Shown here piece by piece: positions 53,764 to 64,000 of a stretch of 64,000 nucleotides of DNA. The stretch is from contig NZ_CP101620.1 of assembly GCF_024399475.1 (NCBI RefSeq), positions 1-64,000 on the forward strand. The letters run 5' to 3'. How positions within the stretch are numbered: the stretch's first letter is position 1; every line of letters begins with the position of its first letter. Below the pieces are notes generated by a model that did no database searches, was not told where the DNA came from, and worked only from the letters and a program-made list of their open reading frames with translations. The translations under genes were made by a program, and so were the position numbers. Source of the DNA: Allocoprobacillus halotolerans. Its GTDB lineage: Bacteria; Bacillota_I; Bacilli_A; Erysipelotrichales; Coprobacillaceae.

Positions 53764-53903
53764 ATTCCCACCTCATTTTTATCCTATTCTATCACAAATA
53801 TAATCAAAAAAGAAGAATTGTCATCAGAAACTATGAATGATGCCCTTAGCATATCATTTTTGATAGTTCTATGATATGATGAAATAGAGAAAGGAAGTTA
53901 TTT

Positions 53904-54500
53904 ATGGAGAGTTATATTTTAGAAAATGATATTTTAGAAGATGAAATTAAAAATGGACATTATCAAAACGAAATCATCTTTGATTACCATTTCACACATA
54001 AAGATTTTCAACATTGTATATTAGAACATATTGATTTTCAGGATATTACGTTTGAAAACAGTTATTTTGTTAATGTCACTTTTTCACATTGTGATTTATC
54101 CAATATTAAAATGAATGCGACTCTTTTTCGTCATGTGAAATTTTTGAATTGTAAACTGATGGGTACAGATTTTTCTGAATCTATTTTTGATCAAGTCATA
54201 CTAAAAGACTGTTTATGTTCATTTGCTAATTTTGCTTTTATGAATAATAAAGTTGTTCAATTTCAACAATGTTCTTTACAAAATGCCAGTTTTATTGAAA
54301 ACAAAATGAATAAAACAACCTTTGATGAATGTCTTTTACAACAATGTGAATTTCTTCATTCGCACCTTTATAAAATTGATTTATCCTCTTGCAATATTGA
54401 AGGAATCATCACTTCTCCAGAAGATATTCGTGGTGCCATGATCAATCGCTATCAAGCCATTGACTTGATTCACCTTTTAAATGTACGTATTAAAGAATAA
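53904..54500 (+). CDS. Pentapeptide repeat protein
   Basis: The 198-residue protein has continuous right-handed beta-helix repeats such as CDLSN-IKMNA-TLFRH-VKFLN-CKLMG-TDFSE. It ends in the conserved EDIRGAMINRYQAIDLIHLLNVRI capping segment. Some relatives protect DNA gyrase (Qnr/MfpA), but no specific role is shown here. The ribosome site aaaggaag precedes ATG 53904. The frame is intact. Confidence 0.8.
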   Translation: MESYILENDILEDEIKNGHYQNEIIFDYHFTHKDFQHCILEHIDFQDITFENSYFVNVTFSHCDLSNIKMNATLFRHVKFLNCKLMGTDFSESIFDQVILKDCLCSFANFAFMNNKVVQFQQCSLQNASFIENKMNKTTFDECLLQQCEFLHSHLYKIDLSSCNIEGIITSPEDIRGAMINRYQAIDLIHLLNVRIKE

Positions 54501-54577
54501 ATTCACCTAAACTCGAAACATGTCCTGTTCAAAAAACAGTTGATTTGATAAGATGAAACTGTAAAGGAAGATGACTT

Positions 54578-55156
54578 ATGAACCCCAAAACATTTGGACT
54601 CACATTAAAACAAGCACGTTTAAATAAAGGTATGACTCAAGAACAACTCGCTGAAATTTTTGGTGTGACAAACCGTACAATTTCCCGTTGAGAGCACGAT
54701 GTCAATTTACCTGATTATGATCTTTTATTACAGAGCAGTACCTATTTTGAAATACCTGTCAATGAAATATTAACTGGTGAGAAAAACACGTCTACTCCGC
54801 CAAAAAAATGGTATCAAAAATACTACGCTTCCATGAATGAGTTTAATTATCATACTATTCAAATTATCTTTAATATTTTGAATATCATCGTTATGACTCT
54901 ATTGTATAATCATGATGCTTTTGGACCTAAAACAATTGATTTTTCCATTATTCTTAAAGAATTTTTCAGACAAATAACTGTACCTTACATGATATTCTTT
55001 ATTATTCCTCTTATTTTTATCATTATTTTCACAGTCAAAAAACACTTTCAAAACATCAAAAACTATAATATTCGTAAAATTATTGATATTAATCTTGTTT
55101 TCTATCATATGATTTTTGTTCCAATTCTTTTGATTTTGTTTTGTTTTGAAGTTTAG
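54578..55156 (+). pseudogene. XRE-family regulator with C-terminal membrane segments, in-frame TGA
   Basis: The frame reads MNPKTFGLTLKQARLNKGMTQEQLAEIFGVTNRTISR, then TGA at 54689-54691, then EHDVNLPDYDLLLQSSTYF. In this family the position is a tryptophan (ISRWE), so one G-to-A change explains the stop. The C-terminal half has three hydrophobic helices, typical of Firmicute XRE regulators with a membrane tail. The whole gene would be 192 residues. Confidence 0.75.
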
Positions 55157-55286
55157 TTATATTCACAAGCTGTTGATAGTTCCTCTTTAGTTGCATTTTG
55201 TTGTTTATTTTCTAATATGATCATTTTCCATATACTTTATGTCAATTCATTTCATAAATACACTGACCAATTATGGACGCATGAAA

Positions 55287-55315
55287 AAAACAGTTGATTT
55301 TTGATCAACTGTTTT
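55287..55315 (-). terminator. Terminator overlapping the proS stop codon
   Basis: aaaacagttgat (55287-55298) and atcaactgtttt (55304-55315) are perfectly complementary across a five-base loop. Read leftward the stem runs into a T-rich stretch. The right arm covers two bases of the stop codon of proS. Confidence 0.75.
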
Positions 55316-56745
55316 AATATGCTCTTGCGAAATAAACAATATGTTTCGCTTTTTTACCACAAATTGGACAAACACCTTCAGCTTTCGCATCAGTGTCAAT
55401 ACAACGAGAAGTGGCTGCTGTATCTTCTTTGATTTTGATTTCACAAGCTTCATCTCCACACCAAGCCATTTTTACATATCCACCTTTAGAATTTAAAACA
55501 TCTTTAAATTCATCATATGTTGATACATTTGTAATATGTTCATCTCTAAACTGTAAAGCCTTTTGATACATTTCATCGTGTACTTGATCTAATAAAGCCG
55601 CTAATTTTCCAGGTAATGTTTCATCAAGTGCTAATGTTTGTTTTTCACCATCAACACGTTTTGCGACAACACATTGCCCATTTTGTAAATCTCTTGGACC
55701 AATTTCTAAACGAAGTGGAATTCCACGCATTTCAGCTTCAGAGAATTTCCATCCTGGTGATTTATCACTGGCATCCACTTTCACACGAATACCTTGTGCT
55801 TTTAATTGGCTTTCAAGTTCATAAGCCTTATCCAAAATACCTTCTTTTTGTTGTTGAATTGGGATAATCATCACTTGAGTAGGTGCCACTCTTGGTGGTA
55901 AAACCAAACCATTATCATCACCATGAACCATAATAATAGCTCCTAATAATCTGGTAGAAACACCCCAAGATGTCTGATGAACATATTTTAATTGATTATC
56001 TTTATCTAAGAACTTCATATCAAAGGCTTTCGCAAAACCATCTCCAAAATAATGTGAAGTTCCAGATTGAAGTGCTTTTCCATCATGCATTAAAGCTTCA
56101 ATCGTATATGTTTCTTCAGCTCCTGCAAATTTTTCTTTGTCTGTCTTTTTACCTGTAACCATTGGAATCGCTAATAATTCTCTGGCTGTTGTTTCATAAA
56201 TATCCAACATACGCATTGTTTCTTCTCTTGCTTCATCAGCCGTCGCATGAATTGTATGTCCTTCCTGCCATAAGAATTCTGATCCTCTTAAAAATGGTCT
56301 TGTTGTTTTTCCCAACGGACAACAGAACACCATTGATTATATAATTTAGGTAAATCACGATAAGAATTCACAATTTTAGCGTAATGTTCACAAAATAATG
56401 TTTCTGAAGTTGGACGAATGACTAATTTTTCGTCTAATTCATCCAACCCCCTCTTGTGACAACCGCACATTCAGGCGCAAATCCTTCTACATGATCAGCT
56501 TCTTTTTGTAATAATGATTCAGGGATCAACATCGGCATATAAACATTTTCATGTCCTGTTTCTTTAAATTTTTTGTCCATATAGGCTTGAATCATTTCCC
56601 ATAATGCATATCCATATGGGCGATAAATAATAAACCCTTTGACACTTGAATAATCCATTAATTCAGCTTTACGACAAACATCTGTATACCATTTCGCAAA
56701 GTCTTCATCTCTTGATGTAATCGCATCATTTTTTACTTTTGCCAT
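55314..56745 (-). CDS. proS: Prolyl-tRNA synthetase (short, eukaryote/archaeal-like type), two frame breaks
   Basis: The joined protein is about 477 residues, starting [37 protein letters not shown]. Class II motifs appear as the motif 2 region ([25 protein letters not shown] then [20 protein letters not shown]-like) and motif 3 ([26 protein letters not shown]). A C-terminal domain ends [12 protein letters not shown]. Breaks occur in the C5 run at 56447-56451 and the T5 run at 56306-56310. The gene is essential in bacteria and no other copy is in the window, so the breaks are probably artefacts. Confidence 0.85.
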
Positions 56746-56780
56746 CTTTCTATACCCCTTCTTTAATATTTACCTTACTA

Positions 56781-57006
56781 TTATACAAGAATTTCATTAA
56801 AAAGCAATTAAGACTTTTCTTTTTCAAAAATCAAATCAATTTCTTCCATATAACCATTCCCTCTTTGTAAAATAGGTACATATCCAACATATCGCTATCC
56901 TTCACAGGCATAACGGTCAATAACCTCTCTTAAACCTTTAAAATGATATTCAGTGATACCAATCCCAGAGACTTTTGTTGTCATACGATGATATTTGTAA
57001 ACATAC
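56781..57006. repeat. Left copy of a 226-bp direct repeat flanking the IS1634-type element
   Basis: The sequence is identical to 58935-59160 over the full 226 bases. It holds a DUF4177-type reading frame without its start. The copies sit exactly at the two ends of the insertion sequence, as a very long target-site duplication would. Confidence 0.85.
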
Positions 57007-58934
57007 CCGTCTTTAGGAGTTCTCACTATATTTTTTAGTAATCCTTTTTTATCAAATATTATATTATGCCGATTTTATCGGCTTTTTTTGTTTTTTATCT
57101 TTTTTTATTTATTTTTTTATGTTATAATTTATATAGTGATACTAGTGATATCTATTATGGAGGTTATTTATGGCTTATTTTCTTAAAAAAACTCATCGTA
57201 ACGGGCGTACCTACCTTTCTATCGTGGAAAGTTACTATTCCCCTCAAAAACGCTGTGGAGCTCACCGCACCTTTAAATCCCTCGCTTCTGTCGAATCTTG
57301 GAAAGCCAAAGGAATTGATGATCCTATCGCTCATTTCCAAAAAGAAGTCAATGCTCTTAATGATGAAATTTCTAACAGTCAGGCTCTCAAAATTTCTGAA
57401 TCATCTCCTGAACTTTATTTAGGATATTTTCCTTTTGTTTCTTTACTGAATAAAATGAATATCAAAAAGTTTGTTGACTATTTCAATATTTCCAATTCTT
57501 TTGAATTTGATCTGTACGAATTGCTTTCCTCTCTTATTTTTGCCCGACTTGTGAATCCTTGCAGTAAATACAGAACTTTTCATGAAGTTATTCCTCAATT
57601 GAGAGGTGCCACTCATTTTTCTTATAATCAGCTTCTAGACGGTCTTGCATTCATGGGCAATGATTACGGCAAGTTCATCGAGATTTTTAATGAGCAGATG
57701 AAGAAAGTCTATAATATCAATACTTCAAGGACTTATTTTGATTGTACCAATTTCTATTTTGAAATCGATAAAGAAGATAATTTTAGACGAAAGGGTCCAT
57801 CAAAAGAAAATAGAAAAGACCCTATTGTGAGTTTAGGGCTATTGCTTGATGCCAATCAAATCCCTATTGGCATGAAGCTGTTTCCTGGTAATGAAAGTGA
57901 AAAGCCAGTCTTAAGAGATGTGATTCAGGCTCTTAAAAAGAAAAACCAAATTTCAGGAAAAACTATACATGTAGCTGACAAGGGATTGAACTGCACTCAA
58001 AACATTGCTTTTTCTAAAGAAAATGGAGATGGCTATTTATTCTCCAAATCTGTCAAGACTCTCCCTGAAAAAGAAAAGATATGGGTATTGTTGAATAATG
58101 AAGACTGGAAAGAAATAAAAAATGATAATGGTACATTATTATACAGATATAAGTCATGCATTGACAAATTTCCTTATCATATAGAAATTGATGGGAAAAA
58201 GAAGACTATATATTTTACTGAGAAACGAGTAGTGACTTATAATCCAAAGCTTGCATCTAAAAAAAGATATGAAATCAGCAAACAGGTTGAAAAGGCAAGA
58301 AGCCTATGTTACAGTCAGGCAAAAAGAGCCGAATATGGAGATCTAGGAAAATACGTTAATTTCACTAATGAAAATGGAGAAAAAGCAAAGGCAACAATCA
58401 ATGAAGACATCATAGAAAAAGAACTTGAACTGGCAGGTTATAATTTATTGATCACATCAGAAACAAATATGAAGTCAACAGACATCTACAATACCTATCA
58501 CAATTTATGGAGGATAGAAGAATCATTTAGAATAATGAAATCCGATTTGGATGCCAGACCAGTATTCCTTCAAAAAGAAAACAGTATAAAGGGACATTTT
58601 TTGATATGTTACCTGGCAGTATTATTGGAAAGAATATTCCAATTCAAAATCTTGAACAATAAATATAGTACACAGGAAATTATGAAATTTGTAAAAAGTT
58701 TTAAGATAGTCAAGGGAGAAAGTAAATATATCAACGTAACAACATCAAGCAAGTTCATAAAAGACTTTGAACAAATGACAAAATTACCGTTAACAAATTA
58801 TTACTTGACAGAAAGGCAAGTAAAACAAATATTCAGGTACAAAATATAAAAAAGCAGTAGCAATCACTTAAAAGATTACTACTGTTTTTCAATGAAAGTC
58901 TCACTATATTTTAATGTTGGATACCAAAGTCAGG
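57007..58934 (+). mobile_element. IS1634-family insertion sequence with long target duplication
   Basis: The 1,928-base element lies exactly between the two 226-base repeats. The ends are imperfect inverted repeats: ccgtctttagg at the left and cctgactttgg as the complement of the right end. A 14-base direct repeat (tctcactatatttt) is present near each end at 57021 and 58899. IS1634 of Mycoplasma mycoides is known to make long, variable target duplications, which fits. The hairpin at about 58854-58886 after the gene is its terminator. Confidence 0.85.
57170..58849 (+). CDS. IS1634-family transposase
   Basis: The 559-residue protein is intact and starts MAYFLKKTHRNGRTYLSIVESYYSP after ggaggttattt. 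Catalytic blocks are TYFDCTNFYFEI, HVADKGLNCTQN and LWRIEESFRIMKSDLDARPVF with the glutamate. It matches the IS1634 branch of the IS4 group. An intact gene and identical flanks suggest a recent insertion. Confidence 0.9.
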   Translation: MAYFLKKTHRNGRTYLSIVESYYSPQKRCGAHRTFKSLASVESWKAKGIDDPIAHFQKEVNALNDEISNSQALKISESSPELYLGYFPFVSLLNKMNIKKFVDYFNISNSFEFDLYELLSSLIFARLVNPCSKYRTFHEVIPQLRGATHFSYNQLLDGLAFMGNDYGKFIEIFNEQMKKVYNINTSRTYFDCTNFYFEIDKEDNFRRKGPSKENRKDPIVSLGLLLDANQIPIGMKLFPGNESEKPVLRDVIQALKKKNQISGKTIHVADKGLNCTQNIAFSKENGDGYLFSKSVKTLPEKEKIWVLLNNEDWKEIKNDNGTLLYRYKSCIDKFPYHIEIDGKKKTIYFTEKRVVTYNPKLASKKRYEISKQVEKARSLCYSQAKRAEYGDLGKYVNFTNENGEKAKATINEDIIEKELELAGYNLLITSETNMKSTDIYNTYHNLWRIEESFRIMKSDLDARPVFLQKENSIKGHFLICYLAVLLERIFQFKILNNKYSTQEIMKFVKSFKIVKGESKYINVTTSSKFIKDFEQMTKLPLTNYYLTERQVKQIFRYKI

Positions 58935-59160
58935 TTATACAAGAATTTCATTAAAAAGCAATTAAGACTTTTCTTTTTCAAAAATCAAATCAATTTCTTC
59001 CATATAACCATTCCCTCTTTGTAAAATAGGTACATATCCAACATATCGCTATCCTTCACAGGCATAACGGTCAATAACCTCTCTTAAACCTTTAAAATGA
59101 TATTCAGTGATACCAATCCCAGAGACTTTTGTTGTCATACGATGATATTTGTAAACATAC
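58935..59160. repeat. Right copy of the 226-bp direct repeat
   Basis: The sequence is identical to 56781-57006. This copy retains the start region of the DUF4177 gene because it continues into 59162. It is therefore the side that keeps the original upstream context next to sbcC. Confidence 0.85.
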
Positions 59161-59162
59161 AT
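58962..59162 (-). pseudogene. DUF4177-type small protein with in-frame TAG
   Basis: Read leftward from ATG 59162: MYVYKYHRMTTKVSGIGITEYHFKGLREVIDRYACEG, TAG at 59049-59051, then RYVGYVPILQRGNGYMEEIDLIFEKEKS. The tail EEIDLIFEK and the EGW-R pattern are those of DUF4177 proteins, so TAG stands for an expected tryptophan codon. It follows sbcC by six bases and may be its operon partner. The startless copy at 56781-57006 carries the same TAG. Confidence 0.6.
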
Positions 59163-59168
59163 TGATAA

Positions 59169-62100
59169 TTACCCTCTTTCAATATGTAATCGACTACCTT
59201 GATTTCCTTTTTCCACAATAATCTGAGTATCAATTCTTTCTTTTAACTCATCCACATGAGAAATAATCCCAATTGTCTTATGATCATTTTTTAAATCTAT
59301 TAAAACTGATAAAGCCTGATCAATGGACTCATGATCCAAAGAACCAAAACCTTCATCTATAAATAAAGTATTTAATTCAATACCACCAGCATAGTTTTGA
59401 ATCATTGAAGATAATCCTAAAGCAAGTGAAAGTGCTGCCTTAAACGATTCTCCACCTGATAATGATTGAATATCACGCATCATGCCTGTTTCATAATCAA
59501 GCACACTTAAATCCAAACCTTGTTGTTTGACACCTTTGACATCTTTTTTACGATATAAAGCAAAGCGTCCCTGTGTCATTTTCATCAATTCAATATTCGC
59601 ATACTCTAAAATCTGTTCAAAATAAGCTGATAGAACATATCTTTCAAATGACATACGCAATGGATTCTTTCCTGATGTTTGATCATATAAATCCTGATAA
59701 AGCGTATATTTTTCAAAAATATCTTGATTCTTGGCATAATCTTTTTCTAAGTTTTTTAAAATCTTTTCATTTTGTTGATAGGTTTGTAAAATTTCATGAT
59801 ACTTGGTATAAGTTTGATCTCGTTTATAAGCCAATTCATCTAATTGTTGTTTTTCTTTTGATAAATCACAAAGTTCAAAATCTTTTGTTTTTTCTTCTAA
59901 TAATTTCTTTTGTTTCGATAAAGCTTCAGTTTGAATCAAATAATTTTGATAGCTATGTTCCTGTTTTTCAATATCATTCATACGTTTTTGATAATCTAGA
60001 AATATTGTTTCATCTTGAAAATAATCTTGAATAAACTGCTGATATGACAATTTAGCTTCTTGTTTTTCTTGTTGTAAAGAAAGAATTTGTTGATGAAGTT
60101 GATTGAGTTGATGTGTATAAACAGAGATGTTTTCTTGACATTGACGATATTGTTTTTCAATCATTTCAATACGCTGTTGCCATTGTTTCCATTCATCTTG
60201 TTGTTTTGTAAGTGTTAAGGCAATATCAGGTTGTTGATGAAAATGATAGTCTTTTTCAAGTTGTGTATATTGTTGGAAAATCAAAGTCATTTGTTTTTCT
60301 TTTTCAATCAATTGTTTTTGAACTTCTTGTAAATATTGACTTTGTTGATGTAATAAAATAGCATCTTGTTCTAGGCTACGTTTGACTTTTTTAAATAAAT
60401 CACATCATTATATTTTTTCTGATATGTTTTTTCCTGCTCATCAATTACTTGCACAATATCCGACAACAAACGAATAAATACTTCTTTCGATAATTCATCT
60501 TCAATATCCAACTGTTTTTTCAACATTTCAATACGTGTTTTCATTTGTTGAACCAATTCATTTTGTTGATAAACTTCTTGATAAGCTTCTTGTTGTTGGG
60601 TTTTGGCAGCTTCCACTTGATTAGATAACTGTTCTAACTCTCGAGAAGATAAAACCGATGATTCCAATGTAGCTAAATGTGGATGATGCGTAGAACCACA
60701 AACTGGGCAAGGTTCATTGTCTTTTAATTCCAAGGCTAAAATACCAGCTTGTTGACGGCGAAAAAGTTCATCTTCATGACGATATTGTTGTAAAAGCTTT
60801 TCATAAACTTCCTGTTTATCTTGATAAGCCACGGATAAGTCATAGTGATGATCTTGTAAAGATTTCCATTCATCATAAAATTGACTTAATTCATGAATCA
60901 TCACTCTTTTCTTGTTGATTTCTTTCACATTTTTTTCATTCTGTTCCAATTCTAGCTCTAGACGTGGTAAACGATTGACATTTTCCTGATCACGTTGAAT
61001 TCGATTTTCTAATTTTTCATAGCGTATTTCTAGATCTTGATAATCTTCTTGTAATCTTTGATATTGTTTTTGAACATCTTGATATTGTTGAACCTGTTTT
61101 TGATAAAGCTGATATTTTTCTAAAGCTTGTTTGGTTTTTTCAATATCTAAAAATAATTGATCTTTTTTTGTTTATACTGATCTAATTTTTGATATTCTTT
61201 TTCTCGCTGGGTTAATTCTTCTTGTAAAGAAGAAAGTTTTTGTTGGACTTCTTGTTTTTGATTGAATGTTTGTTGATAATTAGACTCACTTTGTTTGTAA
61301 TATTCAATTATGGTTTGATGATTCTTGATTTGAGCAATCTGTTCTAAATCATGTTTTAATAATGTCATCTTATCTTTTTGTGATTGTAATTGATGATATT
61401 GTTGACTTACTTCTTGTAATTCTAATAATTGTTGATTGCGTTGTTCTTTTTGATAATATTGTGATGAGAATTGTTCATATTCTTTTTGAGCTTGTTTGTA
61501 ATACTTGGTTTCAAGTTTTAATTGCTCATTAATTTTTTGATTTTCATTTTGAGCCTCCTCAATATAAGAAGGATGAAATTCAAGATGACTATGCATAAAG
61601 TTTTCATCCATTTGTAATAAGGCAAAACGTGAGGCTAAATTTTGTGAAGAAAGTAAGAAAGCATCTTTATGTGATTTCACTTTTTCTTTGAGTAAATTTT
61701 CAAAAGTTACCAATGATTCACTATGGAAAACATGACGTAAGACACGTTCTCTTTCTTCACTGCTGGCATAAATCAATTTTGTAAACTCTCCTTGTGCAAT
61801 CATCACAATTTGTTTAAACTGACGCACATCAACACCTAATAGCTCTTTGATTTTCACATTCACTTCTTTGACACCTTCAATGACTTGATTGCCATCATCA
61901 AAATAAGCTTGTGCATTCTTAGGCGTTTTATAGCCTTCTCGATAATAAGTCGGTGAACGTTTCACAGTATATAAATGTTGGTGTAATTCAAATGCTAGTT
62001 CAACATATGTTTCATCCTTAGCACTGGCAAAATCACTACGAAAATAAGAAGCCTGTCGATGTGAACCACTCGCTTCACCATATAAAGCAAAAGTTATCGC

Positions 62101-62247
62101 ATCAAAAAGTGTTGTTTTCCCTGAACCCGTTGGACCACTAATCAAATACAAACCATGATCATGCATATTTTCAAAATCAATCACGGTTAAATCTTTATAA
62201 GCCATAAAAGCACTCATCGTTAATTTAATAATTTTCACTTGTTTCAC
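59169..62247 (-). CDS. sbcC: Exonuclease SbcC (SMC-like ATPase subunit), two frame breaks
   Basis: The joined protein is about 1,026 residues. The N terminus has LYLISGPTGSGKTTLFDAITFALYGEASG (Walker A). Long coiled coils surround a zinc hook in EPCPVCGSTHHPHLA. The C terminus has SLSGGESFKAALSLALGLS and NTLFIDEGFGSLDHE (signature and Walker B). It works with SbcD to cleave hairpins and DNA ends. Breaks lie in T runs at 61163-61169 and 60387-60392. It overlaps sbcD by 23 bases. Confidence 0.88.
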
Positions 62248-63352
62248 CTGCCTTTTCTAATAATCCTTTGACTATTGTCATAGACTCCTCTTGTAAATCT
62301 TGATTTTTGACATCGTGATAAAACTGTTGAAACAAAGTGAAAGTATCCATTTGTTCAATGGATTGCATCGGTTGAAATGATGTTTGTTGTCTTTCTTTCA
62401 TTAAATAGTGATAAGTGATTTGTAAAAGATGAGGATATAAAGTACGCAATTGTTCAATCGCATGAGGTACAATCTTTTGATCCAATAACTCAAATGCCAT
62501 ATAATCATCTTTTTTGTTAATGTATTTTGAATCCATCAATTGGGCAAATGTCCCTTGATATTTTTTGAGTGTCTTTGAAGGATGAAGTTGATAAGTTGTG
62601 ATGTCCATTGTATCCGTATCAACAATAACAATTGATTTTTTCTGATTCACTTCATCAAAAGAATAACACATTAAAGAACCACTATAACGCATCGTATCAC
62701 GTTTAACCTTTTGTGGTGCATGAAGATGCCCTAAGGCCACATAATCAAAATCATCAAATAAAGAAGCATCTATTATTTCACTTCCACCAACACTTAATGG
62801 TATTTCTGACTTACTTGTAATACTAGAATGACCGACAAATTGATGCGTCACAAGAATATTTTGATAATGGTTGTCAAGACTTTGCTTAGAAAGATAATAG
62901 GAAAGAGCATCCTGATAAGTGTGAATATCTTGATGAGGATAAAGCATCTTGACTTGACTAGGTTTTACAAATGGTAATAAATAAAATCTGACTTTATCAT
63001 ATTCTACAAATGCCATATCTTCTTTTAAATACGTTTCAATATGTAAACCATTTTTTACCAAGAGAGAACTGGCAAAATGTAAACGATCAGAACTATCATG
63101 ATTACCACTAATCATTAAAACTTGAATATGATAAGTTAATAAGGCTGCAGTTAAGAATTCATCTAATAGATTGACTGCTTCTTGACTAGGTATTAAACGA
63201 TCATAAACGTCACCCGCAATAATCAAACAACGAATATTCTGTTGATCCATCATCTCTAACAGTTCAAATAAGAGTTCACGTTGAATCTCTAACAATGAAC
63301 ATTGATGAATCACCTTTCCTAAATGTAAATCTCCAATATGTACAAACTTCAC
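62225..63352 (-). CDS. sbcD: Exonuclease SbcD (metallophosphoesterase subunit)
   Basis: The 375-residue protein is intact and has all phosphoesterase motifs: HIGDLHLGK, IIAGDVYD, SGNHDSSDR, VTHQFVGHS and LGHLHAPQK. These bind the two metal ions. Together with SbcC it forms a nuclease that removes palindromes and processes stalled forks. The ribosome site ggagggt precedes ATG 63352. Confidence 0.93.
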   Translation of the reverse strand: MKFVHIGDLHLGKVIHQCSLLEIQRELLFELLEMMDQQNIRCLIIAGDVYDRLIPSQEAVNLLDEFLTAALLTYHIQVLMISGNHDSSDRLHFASSLLVKNGLHIETYLKEDMAFVEYDKVRFYLLPFVKPSQVKMLYPHQDIHTYQDALSYYLSKQSLDNHYQNILVTHQFVGHSSITSKSEIPLSVGGSEIIDASLFDDFDYVALGHLHAPQKVKRDTMRYSGSLMCYSFDEVNQKKSIVIVDTDTMDITTYQLHPSKTLKKYQGTFAQLMDSKYINKKDDYMAFELLDQKIVPHAIEQLRTLYPHLLQITYHYLMKERQQTSFQPMQSIEQMDTFTLFQQFYHDVKNQDLQEESMTIVKGLLEKAGETSENY

Positions 63353-63406
63353 ATCAAACCCTCCTTTTTTCTATTATATCTCAATCCTATTCATGACACA
63401 ATGAAC

Positions 63407-63802
63407 TTAAATTTCCCAAATGAAAATCATCTTTTCCTTTTCATCACGATTAAAAAAACGTCGTTGATTAGCTGGAATCGTTTTGGTTTCTAAATATTTT
63501 GCACCCAGTTTTTCAATTGTATGTAACGATGCCTGATTGTTTGGATCACAAGTTAAAATCACTTGATGAAAGCCTAATTCTTTTTGTAAAAGTAAACACG
63601 CCTGATAGGCATAATGGTGCCCACGAAATTCTGGTTCAATATGATAACCAATATGGCCATCAAAATAATGTTGTTGGAAGGTGCCTTCTCTAAAAGTTAC
63701 TCTTCCTACTTCCTTATCATCAACTCTAATTTCATAAATATAATAAGGTGTAAAACCTTTTGGTAAATTATGACTCACATATTCTAATAATTCTAAATGC
63801 AT
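63407..63802 (-). CDS. GNAT-family acetyltransferase (RimJ/RimL-like)
   Basis: The 131-residue protein has the acetyl-CoA strands VGRVTFREGTFQQHYFDGHIGYHIEPEFRGHHYAYQACLLL and ILTCDPNNQASLHTIEKLGAKYLETKTI. It is shorter than ribosomal-protein RimJ but of the same fold. The substrate is unknown. It lies 54 bases upstream of sbcD on the same strand. The frame is intact. Confidence 0.75.
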   Translation of the reverse strand: MHLELLEYVSHNLPKGFTPYYIYEIRVDDKEVGRVTFREGTFQQHYFDGHIGYHIEPEFRGHHYAYQACLLLQKELGFHQVILTCDPNNQASLHTIEKLGAKYLETKTIPANQRRFFNRDEKEKMIFIWEI

Positions 63803-63843
63803 ATCTGTTTTCTCCCTTTTTGCATACTCTTATCATAACAATA

Positions 63844-63871
63844 TTGACAGTTACGTGCAATATGATAAAAT
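63844..63871 (+). promoter_or_regulatory. Promoter of the riboswitch transcript
   Basis: ttgaca at 63844-63849 is a perfect -35 box. taaaat at 63866-63871 is the likely -10 at 16 bases spacing. It drives rightward transcription into the element at 63881. Confidence 0.65.
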
Positions 63872-63880
63872 AGTACACAT

Positions 63881-64000
63881 AAAAGGGAGTAGTTAGCATC
63901 TTAAAGATGTTATATAATCGTCATCACGCTATATTTATTAGCCGGTTTTATATATGAAATAACGAGACTTTTATTGCAGTGTTGTGGTAGTTGTCTTTTT
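63881..64000 (+). ncRNA. Probable yybP-ykoY manganese riboswitch, cut by the window edge
   Basis: The 5' side has aaaagggagtag as in the yybP-ykoY consensus. A small hairpin (agcatc/gatgtt) follows, then tcgtcatcacg, and the 3' side has aacgagacttttattgcag, close to the conserved GAGACC-UUU-AUUGC region. These elements respond to Mn2+ and usually control P-type ATPases or efflux proteins. The controlled gene lies beyond 64000. Confidence 0.6.

Noticed and set aside
54578-55156. Recoding of TGA as tryptophan in this genome, suggested by Mollicute kinship and the XRE stop.
   Set aside because: TGA serves as the ordinary stop in several intact genes (tnpA, for example), and other stops at tryptophan positions are TAG, so code 4 does not explain them.

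Overview
The window is low-GC, AT-rich Firmicute DNA. Core genes on the right half (type 3-like proS, guaA-purA, efp, sbcCD, cinA) and the insertion-sequence types point to the Erysipelotrichia / Coprobacillaceae neighbourhood, close to the Mollicutes. That placement is an inference from gene content; no 16S is present.

Layout. 1-2437: an IS66-type element whose left end lies outside the window. 2502-4524: a SWIM zinc-finger protein and a UPF0158 protein. 4697-16719: a leftward operon for single-strand DNA phosphorothioation of the Ssp type (sspD, sspB, sspC, sspA), followed by a likely effector module (PLD nuclease-helicase, a 54-residue protein, a DndD/SMC-like ATPase, a 157-residue orphan). 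17651-19553: a DGQHR (DndB-like) protein with a GIY-YIG nuclease. 19686-28847: housekeeping genes (radical SAM, GNAT, TetR, S51 peptidase, a PLP enzyme, efp with its probable modification reductase, a PnuC-like transporter). 29111-31000: a graveyard of Abi, hsdS, istB and IS66 remnants. 31158-35280: a complete-looking restriction-modification system with a fused double m5C methyltransferase and a controller protein behind a perfect 20-bp inverted repeat. 35315-36894: an IS4-type element with a 7-bp target duplication. 37200-40925: IS30, ArdA and IS21 remnants around an AIPR gene. 41055-45472: an HNH-type gene, an mrr remnant, and a HEPN-motif protein paired with a DUF4238 protein. 45681-63802: guaA, purA, lysR, cinA, a phosphatase, radical SAM, pyridoxal kinase, pentapeptide protein, XRE regulator, proS, an IS1634-type element bracketed by 226-bp direct repeats, sbcC, sbcD and a GNAT. 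63844-64000: a promoter and a probable manganese riboswitch whose gene lies beyond the window.

A caution governs the reading. More than twenty genes are broken by single-base frame breaks, nearly all in A/T runs of 5-7 bases. The breaks hit essential proS and ordinary housekeeping genes as well as defence genes. I read most of them as sequence-quality artefacts and give the joined gene span. True remnants are those that also lack domains or ends. Separately, five in-frame stops are each explained by one transition; these may be real decay or a second error class.

How the genes work together: the Ssp proteins would put sulfur into the DNA backbone and mark self, the helicase/nuclease and SMC-like ATPase would act on unmarked DNA, and the DndB-like protein with the GIY-YIG nuclease may regulate or extend the system. 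The restriction-modification set, AIPR and HEPN/DUF4238 pair form a second defence cluster embedded in insertion-sequence debris.
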